Both the position numbers and the translations under genes were made by a program. 64,000 bases of DNA from Earliella scabrosa. Its lineage: Eukaryota > Basidiomycota > Agaricomycetes > Polyporales > Polyporaceae. The notes beneath the pieces were generated by a model. That model did not search any database. It had not been told where the DNA came from and saw nothing but the letters and a program-made list of their open reading frames with translations. The stretch spans positions 124,001 to 188,000 of the forward strand of contig JABYQQ010000022.1 of the NCBI GenBank assembly GCA_022605405.1. The letters run 5' to 3'. This document shows positions 46,043-57,676 of this stretch, in pieces (within the stretch, counting starts at the first letter, position 1; each line of letters opens with the position of its first letter).

Positions 46043-48177
46043 ATGTGGGTTCTCGAAGCCCCCACCCTGCTGTTACACTTCTTCACCTCCCCCGAGAAGG
46101 TCCCTGGTGGATACGCCATCCTATCGCACGTGTGGGAGGGCAACGAGCAAACATTTCAAGACGTCGAACAGCTGCGCCACTTCTCACTCGAGGAGCGCAG
46201 GGAGCGGGTCTCGCCCAAGATCAGGAACTTCTGCGACCTCGCAGACCGCGAGGGCTACTTGTGGGTGTGGATCGACACCTGTTGCATCGACAAGACGAGC
46301 AGTGCCGAGCTCTCGGAGGCGATCAACTCCATGTTCCGCTACTACACCCTCGCGCACGTGTGCTACGTTTACCTCAGCGACGTCCCTACTCCGCAAGATG
46401 CCCCCATGACCCATGGAAGTGGCGCAGCAAGTCATGACAAGAATGGAGCAAGGGAGGACGAAGCGAGTGGGGACGAGGACGAAGAAGGTGAGCACAAGGA
46501 TGAGGAAAGTGAGCACGAGGGCGAGGCTGGGTACCATTGGCGATCGACCACTGGCAAAGCATTCCGGAAGAGCCGATGGCACACAAGAGGATGGACGTTG
46601 CAGGAACTCATTGCCCCCCGCATGGTCTTCTTCCTGTCCGACTCTTGGAAGTACATAGGATCAAAAGCGGCGCTTGCACACCGCTTGTACGCAATCACTG
46701 GGATTCCCGCATCCATCCTCCGACTAGCGAGAAAGCCCCGGGACTTCTGCATCGCACAACGAATGTCCTGGGCAGCTCGTCGGGAGACCACACGACCCGA
46801 GGACGAGGCGTACTGCCTGCTAGGAATCTTTGACATCAACATGCCGACGCTCTATGGCGAAGGACGGAAGGCATTCCGACGCCTGCAGGAGGAGATCATG
46901 AAGCAGTCCTCTGACACTACTCTATTTGCCTGGGGTTACTCGTCTAACTTCATCCCGAGGACTGGTTTGGTGGATCTATCCACCTTGTTTGCGACTGATC
47001 CGGGGAATTTTCGCAAATCCTATGACATCTGCTACGCCCCTCGGGTGCGGGAGCAGCCTCGGACTACACTAGACCAGGTGAGTATTTTATTCCGCCGAGA
47101 ATAACAGAGCACTTGTCATTAATACAAGCGGTCCGTATCATATAGTCTGAAGGCGATTACCTCGTCACATTTAACATCACACCGCACGGTGTTCAGGCTC
47201 ATCTACCCATCGTCCGGATTCAAGGTCAGCCTTGTGCAGACTTAGGCTGGATTGACTCGAAAAGCCACAGCCGTTTACTCCTTCGTCTGGACGACTATAA
47301 CGAGCCCTACTTCAACTCTACACATCCCCGATACACCGTCGCTGCTCTTGACATCCGCGACCACACGTGTCTGCATCGTATGGTCGAAATTCCTCTAGAC
47401 GACATATCTTTCTGGCTACTCATAGATAGATGCCTAGGTCCGGAAGCTCCGCGATCGATACTCAACACAGACCTCTCTCCTCTCAACCTATCCCCGCCCT
47501 CACTCCCCTGGAAAGTCTACACACTTCATGCGGTGTGGCAAGATGTCTACCTTCGTGATGTCAGCCAAGTGCCTAGCCCAGTGGAGATGCCCATTCATAT
47601 TCCCATTAACCACACACGAATTCCGCCAATTCGTATCCCTGAGCATCTCATTGCCAACATAGCGGCCCAATTGGCTACTGAAGACACCGACGTCACCGCT
47701 CCGGAGGTCATGAACGGGTCACTTCCATGGGACGGCGACCCCCCAATGATCATCCAGCTATGTGCCACAGGCCAATCCCGGCTGGGTCTCGTCCTGGGGA
47801 GGTGCTCGAAGGTCATACAGTGGTCTGCTCAAGCGCCGCTGTCTCCCCATGGACAATGTCCAAGTTCTCTATGGGCCAATGCACAGGACTGGGAGGATGA
47901 TTCCAAGTATCATAGAAATACTGGGAGGGTGACGCTGGGTCATCAATGTCCGGACGATCACATCCTGACCTGGCCAGGTCTAGAGCGCCGTTTCGTTGTC
48001 AGAAGGAAATGGAACTCCCGGGGTACAATTACCTTCACCCTGGGCTTCGCCCTGTGCAGCGATACCGGAACCCTCACGCTTCGCTACCTCAAAGCAACTG
48101 TCCGCCCGGATCTTGACCCAGTCCACACTCGGGCCGTCGTTCAAGGCAAGCCTGCTGGGTATATCGGATACCGTTGA
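46043..48177 (+). CDS. HET-domain protein 1 (heterokaryon incompatibility type)
   Basis: Two exons, 46043-47077 and 47146-48177, give 688 aa. The N-terminal HET domain starts MWVLEAPTLLLHFF and carries GGYAILSHVWEG, WIDTCCIDKTSSAELSEA and RGWTLQELIAP, the three conserved blocks of the family, followed by CIAQRMSWAARRETTRPEDE and LLGIFDINMPTLYGEG. Between the second and third blocks sits an acidic, repetitive insertion of about 45 residues (EDEASGDEDEEGEHKDEE) absent from the other two copies. The second exon encodes a 344-residue C-terminal region of unknown fold shared by the three genes (PINHTRIPPIRIPEHLIA, GHQCPDDHILTWPG). HET proteins can trigger cell death on non-self recognition in ascomycetes; in mushrooms they are numerous and mostly of unknown role. 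Confidence 0.85.
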
Positions 48178-50460
48178 GTCTCGGCCAGTGCTACTCCCTT
48201 TCCCAGCCTCTCACCAAGGGCATAAACCATGATGTGTCTACCCCGTCCTCCTTCGCCACCACACTGCGTGCCTCGAGGAGGCCTCCGAGCCACGCATCCG
48301 CAGGTCTCGCCCTCACCTCAAGTCGCACGACGGGCACGTATCCATCTCTGCTCCATCGATGTAGGCTGATCACATCCTCCAGGCTTACGTCTCTTACATG
48401 TCCGAGTCATGAATGAATGAATGAATCTCCCGTTTATTGCCCGCGAGGGCCGAGCCCTATGGTAGGCAGTACATACTGTAATCTACTGGTAGCGTGGTTA
48501 GCTCTACAAGTGACGATGCGATCACTACATAGTATGTCCGAGTCATCGTACCTGCCTCCATCGCAAATCCCCTAAGCCCTTCGTATGATTGTACGTACAT
48601 ACGGTCTGAAGCGTAGTTCCTTCGTCCAGTTTTCAGACACGCTTCGTATGCACACGGCCGATCTTGTACGTACATATGTAGACACACACGCGATCAGTAT
48701 GTATCTACGCCTGAGCGGTGCCATTCGGGACGAACCCGTGCAACATCAACAACTGGGTCCCACCAGGACTATGGCGGTCGATCGCGTCACGCATTGCCAC
48801 CTCAATATAAGCGCGATCCGACTACAAGGTCACGGACGAACGATGGGATGCAGAAGTACGCTGCTCTAATGCCAAGCTCTAACCCAGAGTCGAGACGTTA
48901 GCAGCTATCTGGGCGTGTAGTCCTGTCACAGTTGCGCGGGACGCTGCACTGGAAACGGAGGTCAGCGATAGAACTCCGGAAGACAGGCGTATGCGACGTA
49001 CCCAGCGCACAGCGCGACACCCATCGATGAACTCGCTGATGGACTTAAAGATCCACTTCATCGTGCACGAACCCTGCCTCGACAGCGGGAAAACCTGGGT
49101 CGCGGTCGCGATGCCGTGGGCCACGAGACGTCGAAGACATGGGCCGCAACTCCAGAGTCCATGAGTTGCGAGAGCTCCACAACCGCGGCCGCGAACCACC
49201 GGAATGGGACCGCCTTAGCCGCTCCAAGCGTCCTGGAGGACCTTGGCGGGACACACGCCTCTCTGGAGGGAGGCCGCAGCCCAAGGCGTCTCGCTCGATC
49301 GTATTGCAGACCGGGAGGAAGAGCGAGCGTGCTGGCCGCTGCGGCGCGACTCAGAAATGAGACCGACCCGGTCGCGACACCCCTCCAAAGGACAGTGATA
49401 CGGAGACTTGCTGGCTCGTGAACGACTGGGCTATGCCTGATGGACGACAGTGTGGAGGGTGAGCTTGAAGCCTGAGTGAGTTGCGGCCGCACTGGGAGGG
49501 ATCATCCAAGTAGCCAGTCACGAAGGGTGGGTGGATGATCGATGAGGCGCAGAAGTCGCGGGTGGAGAATATGACAGACGGTCGTCGTACTCGTGTGTAT
49601 TGCGAAAGCGAGGATGAGGTGACTCTGGAGCGGAGGGTCATGACCGGTCCGACCTGGAGTGGCGTATGCTCGCGAACGAGGGGTATAGAGCGTCAACATA
49701 TCATGGATGTGTCTTGGTAGCCTGGTGGGAAGAGATGCGGTCCTTCTGGGGTAGATGACAACGGGCGTCTCTCCACGACTTCACGACATGCGTACATCTT
49801 CATGGAGGGACGAGTGCAGGGTAGTTGTGGTCAAACATCCGGTCAAAAAGGGTACGGTGCCTCTGTTAGTCGCTATCCTCGCGTGGACATTGTGTCATGG
49901 TTACCGGGGAGGAGAGAGCGGTGAGCGACATCGATGCGAAGTGCAGAGGAAGATTGGGCGGAGGGGGAGACGCCACACGACATTCGTCTTGCGCAGGTCC
50001 AACGCGTGGAGAGACGGAATGCTACGAGTGCTGCGCACGAGCGGAGGAGTGCCTGATCAAGTGCCCCAACCGCTCTGGAGAGGCCGGCTCGGGTATGTGC
50101 ACGGAAGCAGCGATGGCCAGACAGACCTCCATGGAGTCGCGTTCACAAGGATTGACGACGACACGTTGAACGTAGGAGGAAGCGGCTTGAGCGACACTGC
50201 TTCCGGAGAGCGTCGCCCTTGACACCGATAGAGGCCTTAGCGGTGGATCTATGCTTGACGAGCCCCGTGTCGGGTTCGAGTGTGGCGATCAAGTCATGGA
50301 GCTCGTGGAGACGGTAGCTTGAATGTCACAATCGCGACAGAGACGACTGAGATCGGTACCGTGATGGATAGCGTGCGACATTGTCTGTCGTCGTCGCTGA
50401 GAAGGTACAGGGACGAGATGAGAGCGGGCTACATACTGACGAGTGAGGAGCGTTCGGAGC
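48178..50460. other. spacer of HET unit 1, homologous to the spacer of unit 2
   Basis: No intact gene. About 2.3 kb whose sequence recurs after HET gene 2 (55090-57160), for example the stretch around 48880-49150 against 55670-55925 and 50287-50460 against 56970-57160. The minus strand keeps scraps of open frame in both copies but no continuous reading. Confidence 0.5.
48411..48426 (+). repeat. GAAT tetranucleotide microsatellite
   Basis: Four perfect GAAT units just downstream of HET gene 1. Confidence 0.7.
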
Positions 50461-52927
50461 GGTAGACAAACAAAGCCAAACTAATCGGCGATTCGGGCCG
50501 GCCTGGACCGAGCCAGCGTCACTGCAGTCGTTCGCGCGACAAGCAAGTTCTCGTCTGCTCTGCTCGCTGGGTGCACTAGTCTCAACGCCCTCATGCAAAT
50601 CAATACACTATGCTACGACCAAGTCCGAAACATAGCTCCACGGCCAAGGGAACGCGTTGGAGGGCTCGAGCAAGATGGCGGATGATGGGACTCGTGGAAG
50701 GTCAGACCTGTGTATCTGCCAGTAAGTACGTGCGACGGTGTCCCTCTTTGGCTCGCTTCATGAACTACTTCACGCTGAGTTTGCTGGGATGGGTAGCCGT
50801 AGCCCTCTGTTGAGATTGTTCCAGGGCAGCTCCTTCTGCTCATGTCTACTCGGCGAGGTCACTCCACCTGACAAACGGGTCAGTGCGCTGCCAATCCTCA
50901 GTCCTGCGCCGGTGTATCACGCTCGACTGTCGTTCGGTAGCCCGCATGGATCGGTGAGTCCTGTACACCATCAGTGTCCCTCGTGAGTCACCTCATTCCA
51001 ATTCATCCGCCGCGTTGGTTAGGTCAAGCAATCGGCGCATGGGCGCAACTTCTGTCCTAATCTGAGGCGACTGTAACTTCATCGACCACCGCGACATGGC
51101 AGCCGTTGTCACCGTGAAGCCCCGTGCACGAATGCTCCCAGGACAAGACGAAGGCGATCACGGTAGTCGTGTCCGCCTCTACGCCAACCAAATCCTCGGA
51201 CGGCGACTACGATAGCTGCTGGTCCTGCACGGTCCTCTTCGGCATCGGTGGTGTCTTGCCCGGCGGGGCTATACATGGCGATTGCAGCGACTTGGCGCGA
51301 CTACCCCCAAAGCCCGGCTGGTCACATGTCCTCCATTCGACTTGGGGCCTCGGGGCCTTATAATGGAGACACGTCGTCAATCGTAGTGTGCGCGTTACGC
51401 AACACCGCTCAACGTGCTCCCAGGAGCTTCTCAATGCCTGGCCTGTTCGCTCAACCGGTATACAACGCCGTTCTGCGGTCCAGTCCCCGCCTGCCACGAG
51501 GTTGTAAAACACCTGCGTATCTCCTGGGTGTGAACGCGTACGTTGCTCGCACTTTGTAGGCTACAGGTGTGTCTGCCAACTATTCTTTCCTGTTCGCGAT
51601 TACTGAACATCTCTGGTGCAGACTAGTACTCCATGTAGTGATGGTCGCGAGGCCACCCGATGATTCAATACATCGGTTTGCCGCTCATACAATCTCACTG
51701 CTCGCGACTGCGATCCGCTTCCAATCCGACTTGTGTGTGAGCGCCGTGCAAGAGCTCGCACTAGGACCGCGACGCTCTCCTGCCCCCGAGGCTCCCACAA
51801 GAGATGCAGCAAGGCCTCTAGACGCTGACGCGCAAAGGGATTGCGTGCGCAGCTCCGTCCGCGAGTCGTCAGATCGAACATTCACTCGAAGACTGCACTC
51901 GGCGAATGCTGCAGCAATACGGACGACGTTCGCGCCAAGCTGCATGCGCGCAGCAACTCAACCCCTTGTACACCGCTTGGAGTTGCCGCCATTGCTCTCA
52001 GGCAATAGGCTGCCTTCAACAACGCGTCCACCCTGGACCTACTTCAGGCCATATACCTATTGCTGGGCACGCTGATGATAGTGAGTCCTGCGTTATGCCC
52101 TGGACTGAGGTCATCGTACTGGAATATCGTCGCTCACTGTCTCGTTCTTCTCAGGTTCATGAGATTCTGTTGCCAGCGGTCTTAGCGCGCAATGTGCTCT
52201 CATGATTAGAGCAGTCATGCCGCCGTTGATCGGGCTATGTCTCTTCCATGGCCAGCAATTCGACCGCACGCAGGGCTTATCAGACGCTTCACAGGCCGTG
52301 TTTCAGCATCCGAGCACCTATTACTGGCACCATCGGCAGAATGCTACCGGTCGTCCACATGCCTGTCATCGTATGCGGCAACGCCACCTCGCGGAGCTTG
52401 TCACTCCTAGACCTATCACCATCAATCGTCGCTCAGCACGATGCAAGGGGGAGGGGCCGGAGCCCGCGGACACCGTTTCGCAACCGCCGTCTCGCCATCA
52501 CCGTAGTGAACTACGTTGGCAGAGAGCATGGACGACTCTATCGACCGGACTATCGCCGGCTTCCGAGGCCTGCAATCTCCTTGTTCACTGGTCTCTGCTA
52601 GACGGCATCGGTCCCAGTTGTATCATTTGCCAGAAGGAAGTCATTTTCTCTTCCGAGCTGAGTGTGTTCATCAAGCGCGGTCGTAGTACGTGCCGCACCT
52701 GTATCTTCTCTGGCAAGGTCACTATGCATTGGTATATCATAGCATCCGAATCCCGCCATTGGTTTTTCATTTCGGTGCTAAATTGGTGTCGAACTCGCTT
52801 TCCAGTCCACCTGACGGTGCATCCTTCTCGTGTCTCAGATCTCAGATCTCAGCCTCGTGCCTTCATCGCGTTATTAGGGCTCGTCTCTCTTCCTCATCCT
52901 GTATCCACCCTGCCACATCCTCCCTCA
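50461..52927 (+). pseudogene. decayed sugar-transporter-like fragment, unit 2, and spacer
   Basis: A start MAAVVTVKP at 51096 and a downstream segment TVLFGIGGVLPGG near 51230 align with unit 1; stops break it. A further conserved stretch around 51590-51650 matches 45170-45230 and 58806-58860. The rest, to the HET leader, is noncoding; a plus-strand frame open from 52202 into the HET gene is interpreted as fortuitous. Confidence 0.4.
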
Positions 52928-53109
52928 GTACGTGTGCGATGCTGCCTCTCGTCTCGCGCCGTCTATCTGACTTGGACTTCACAGGAACGTTCAACATCTG
53001 TGACGGTACTAGCTGTGCTGACGGTGCCCCCGAATCTCTTATTCTTGCCCGTGAGTTGTCACCAGAGGTTGAAGGCGCTTTACGTTGATTGCTGGCTGTT
53101 GTTCACTAG
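52928..53109 (+). other. two 5' UTR introns of HET gene 2
   Basis: GT-AG introns at 52928-52984 and 53051-53109, matching in position those of HET genes 1 and 3. The frame of the HET gene is open through this region up to 52202, but the conserved introns and the ATG shared by all copies argue for a start at 53123. Confidence 0.6.
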
Positions 53110-53122
53110 CTTCTGCGTCATC

Positions 53123-55089
53123 ATGTGGGTTATCGAGACCCCCACCTTGCTGTTACACGAGTTCACCTCCCCCGAGAGGGTTCCCGGTGGTTACGCCATT
53201 CTTTCGCACGTGTGGGAGCCTGAGGACAAGGAGTGGACATTCCAGAAGGTCAACCAACTGCGGGACAGATCACTCGAGAAGCGCAGGGAGCTAGTCTCGC
53301 TCAAGATTAGGAACTTTTGCGACCTCGCAGAGAGTGAGGGCTACAAGTGGGGCTGGATCGACACCTGTTGCATCGACAAGACGAGCAGTGCGGAGCTCTC
53401 GGAGGCGATCAACTCCATGTTCCAGTACTACAGCCTCGCGTACGTATGCTACGCTTACCTCCAGGATGTCCCCCTGCGCATGGGAGGCCCCTTCGAGGGG
53501 AATTTCCCGCACTTTTACGGCAGCCAATGGCACAAGAGAGGATGGACTTTGCAGGAACTGATCGCCCCACGCGTTGTCCTCTTCCTGTCCAATTCGTGGG
53601 AGTTCATTGGCACGAAGACAGAGCTTGCAGACCGCTTGGAACATATCACTGGGATCCCCGCATCCATTCTGCGACTAGAGAGCAAGCTCCAGGACTTCTG
53701 CATTGCCCAACGAATGTCCTGGGCTGCTCGTCGGAAGACCACACGACTCGAAGATGAGGCGTACTGCCTGCTAGGAATCTTTGACATCAATATGCCTACG
53801 CTCTATGGTGAAGGACGGAAGGCATTCCGGCGCCTGCAGGAGGAGATCATGAAGCAGTCCTCTGATACTACTCTATTTGCTTGGGGTCGGAGTTCCACAG
53901 TCACTCGGGAGACTGCGGCGCCCGCCCCTTTGTTTGCCACTGGTCCTAGTGATTTTCGCCACTCCCATCATATATATCATGCCCCTCGGGTGCTTGAACG
54001 ACGTCTGACTCAAACGGATAAGGTGAGTTCCTCATCTGATCTCGCCGGGAATCATACAGCACTCGTCATTGATAAAAGTGGTTTTAGTCAGGAGGAGAAT
54101 ATCTTATCAGCTTCAACATAACACCGCACGGTATCCAGGCTCATATACCCATCGTCCGGATTGATGGGCAGCCTTTTGCGGACTTAGGCTGGATGTATAG
54201 GCTTGACTCGAAACCCGACTGTCCTTTACTCCTCTGTCTTAACGATTATCACGAGCCCCACTTCAACTCTACACGTCCCCGATACACCGTTGCTTCCTTC
54301 GATCTCCACAGTAAATATCGTGGTATACGTATAGTCGCGGCTGCAAGTTTGGACGTCCACTCTTTCTGGCAACTCATCGATAAATGTCTAGATCCAGAAT
54401 GTGAACACATACCCAGCTCAGAGCTCTCTCCTGTCCACCTGGACCAGAACCTTGGACGGCTCGGGAAACCTGTCACGCTTCATGCGATGTGGAAAGACGT
54501 CTACCTTCATGATGTACTAAGCTCGGCGCCTAACCCCACGGAGAACATCTATATCCCCATAAACCACACATACCGTCCGCTGATACGTATCGCCGAGCAT
54601 CTGATTGCGAATGTAAAAGCCCAGATGTATCCTCATCATACCAGCCACACCTCCCTGAAGGTCGTCAACGGGTCATTGCCATGGACTGGCGATTCCCCAA
54701 TGTCGATCGAGCTATTGAATTGGTCGATATTCAGGTACAGTGAATTTGGCAGACGGCGCCGCTGCGGCTACGGTCACATACGCCTCGTCCTCGGGAGGTG
54801 CACGGAAGTCAACCCAGGTTCCTTATGGGCGAATATACGCCGTGAAGAATGGCATGCGCCAGAGGACGAGATCATCAAGGGTCTTGAGAAGTCGCAACCA
54901 GGTCATCAATGTCCGGGGGATCACATCCTGTCCTGGCCCGGTCTGAAGAGGAGTTTCGATGTCAAAACAGACGGGCACTCAGCGACGTTAACCCTGGACT
55001 TTGCCCTGTGCAATGGTACCACGCTCACGCTGCGTGGTCTCGAAGCGACGGAACGAAGCATACGGCACTGGCTGAAGGCCCTAGTCTAA
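53123..55089 (+). CDS. HET-domain protein 2 (heterokaryon incompatibility type)
   Basis: Two exons, 53123-54022 and 54088-55089, give 633 aa. The HET domain opens MWVIETPTLLLHEF and contains GGYAILSHVWEPEDK, WIDTCCIDKTSSAELSEA and RGWTLQELIAP, then CIAQRMSWAARRKTTRLEDE and INMPTLYGEGRKAF. Instead of the acidic insertion of HET gene 1 it has a short loop (LRMGGPFEGNFPHFYGSQW). The second exon begins SGGEYLISFNITPHG and shares the C-terminal region of its neighbours, with ILSWPGLKRSF near the end. It is the most complete copy with respect to family length. Start chosen by alignment with copies 1 and 3. No other domain (NACHT, ankyrin, TPR) is attached, so it is a HET protein with a family-specific tail. 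Confidence 0.85.
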
Positions 55090-57676
55090 AAGTTGTTCGG
55101 TCCATTTCGGTGACGACCGAGCGTTCTCCATAAAGCCCATCATGTGTTCACCCTCTCCTCCTGCCGCGTCGCATGCCTCGATGACTTGAAGTAAGGCCTT
55201 CAGACCCCAAACCACGTATTCTCAACTCACCTCCCCACTACAGGTCGCACGATAAAGAGGACTATCCACGCACTCCATGCTCACGTCTCTCGGCAAACAT
55301 CTTCGTTCAAGTCCTTCGTGGAATTGCACGTACGGTCTGTACTCTGTACTATCGCTTCTTCGACCCCGTATTTAGATACGCTCCGTATGGCCACTGAAAT
55401 TGACATCCGACACGATCGATCTTGTATGTACACATGTACGCGCTCCCTCAGTCCGTACTATTATGTATGCTGCATCCGAGACGAACCCGCGCGACATCGT
55501 CGACGACACTGAAACGCCGCAACTACATAAACCAGTCGATCGCGAGCCATGCGTTGACACCTACAATCAACTCGAACGTACATGCCACACAACTGACGAT
55601 GAGGCCGATGAGGCCGATGCGGCCGCAAGGTTACGAACGAACACAGGGACGCAGACATCCTGCCGCGATGCGAAGAGTCGACACGAATCTGGGCGCGCGA
55701 TCCAGTCACAATTACGCGCAATGCTGCACTGCGAGCCCAAGTCAGCGAGAGAACTCTCGACGACAGGCGTGTACAACGTCCCTGGGGGCAACGCGACACC
55801 CATCCAAGGACTCGCTGAGGGACTTGGCAGTCCATCGTCGCACGAACACCGCCTCGATAGCGGGGAAATCCGAGTCGCGGTAACGACGCTATGGACCTCG
55901 AAACGTCACGGACATGGGCCGCAGACCTAATGGACGTCGTCGAGGCACATTCCCGCGCTTGACACAACTGGCCGAATTCCAAGGCGTTCCGCGGAGTCGT
56001 GTTTCAGTCCTAGCCCTGGAGGCGAGACGGGCGTGCTGAATGCTGCAGCACGAACCAGAAAGAGTCCGACCGACTCCATCGCGACGCTCCTCCGGAACGG
56101 AATGGTAACACGGAGTCTGACTGGCTCGTGAACGTGACGGGGTGGTCTGCGGGGGTGGAGCGAGAGCTCAAGGCTCGGTCCAGCTATGACCGCGCAGGAA
56201 TCTTGGTTAGGAGTGAGCGTGGATATGGGGCGCAAGTCGCGTGTGAAGGATATGAATGAGGGTTGTCGCACTCGCATGTGTTGACGAGATCGACTGACAT
56301 GCGGTGACGTCGAGCAGGAGCAGAGGCTCCGGACGCCTTGGTAAGGAGCGCCGACGAGTGGTATGGGCATCACGAACGGCGATGTCTCGGTGATGGCCTG
56401 ACGGGAAGGGATGGGCTCCTTGTGGACAACGACGGGTATTGATCCCCGAGCTGCGTACGCGCAAATGGTGATAGAGGGGCGAGCACAGGACGAATGTCGC
56501 GATACAACCGGCGAACAGGAGGCGGGCTGCCTTCGTCGGTCGCCATCCTAACTGAGACAAGCAGAAGACATGGGTCTTCCGAGAGACAGATGCGAGCGAC
56601 ATAGATGCGATGCTGTCGCAAGTAAAGCACTTGGAGGAGGGGAAGGCGCGTCGCATTCGTTGCGCACAGACCCGGCGCATGGGGGACGGGCTGCTACGAG
56701 GGCCGGCGTGCGGGCGGAGAAGGGCCTGTCCACGCGCCCCAGCCACCCACTGTCCAAGGTCAGATAGGTGTACGGGAGCAGCGACGACTTTACAGACCTC
56801 GATGGAGCCGCCGCGCGTTCTCAAGGACTGGCAAGGACGATCTGGAAGTAGGACGAGGAAAGCGGCTTGAGTAGCACTACGTCTGATGGGCGTCGCCTTT
56901 GACACCGATTGAGTCGGCATAGCGCAGTCCCTCTACCCTGGACGGGCCAAGTGTTCGAGTGGGACGATCGACTCATGGAGCTTGTGGAGACGGCGACTGG
57001 AATGTCACAACCTCCACGCGGCGATGACCGAGACCGGTATGGATGGATGGATAGCGAATTGAGCAGCCTTTATGTTCCATCGTGGGTGAGGTTACAGGGA
57101 CGGGATGAGGGGAAGGACAGCGCGACAGATACTGATCACCGACGAACGGTTCGACGATGAACGTGAGGGGGTGATGATGGCTGAGGCGCGGCTGTGTTTG
57201 AAGAAGGGGAGCCGGACCAGGCGATAGAATATGTGTGCCTGCGATGGAACGTCGGGCTCATAGTGTAGTACTTCTACCTGAGTGGGCCAGTTGTAATGTT
57301 CGCGCTTGCGGAAGACCATCGAACATAACTGGGAACAGCTGTGCGACGGGCCGACGGCATCAACAGGATGTATTGTAGAGTAACGGCGGGATTCTCCTGA
57401 CACTAGTGAAGCCCAAAGCTGCAGAATTAATCCATGGCAAGTTAATCAGCATGATATGAAGTACTCACCTTTGACCGTTATGTGTCAAACCGTCAATCCA
57501 GAAGTGTATCCTCCCTAGAGCCCGAGATCCTCCTAGCTATCGGCGGACCGGTCGATGTGAGTCGTCCTAAGCGTGGTCGTCACCTGAAAGAGGTTCTCGT
57601 GGCAAAAAGAGGACAAACCGTGTGCGGTCGTCGAGGAGGCAGAAGACCAGACAGGTCCGAGGTCGGGCTGGTGAAG
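55090..57676. other. spacer of HET unit 2, homologous to the spacer of unit 1
   Basis: No intact gene. Duplicated sequence as described for 48178-50460, plus an extra segment of about 500 bp (57160-57660) that has no evident counterpart in unit 1. Confidence 0.5.

Noticed and set aside
52202..53122. Frame open for 307 codons upstream of, and in frame with, HET gene 2
   Set aside because: Copy 1 has an in-frame stop just before the shared MWVLE/MWVIE start, the stretch lacks any domain, and it contains two conserved GT-AG leader introns.
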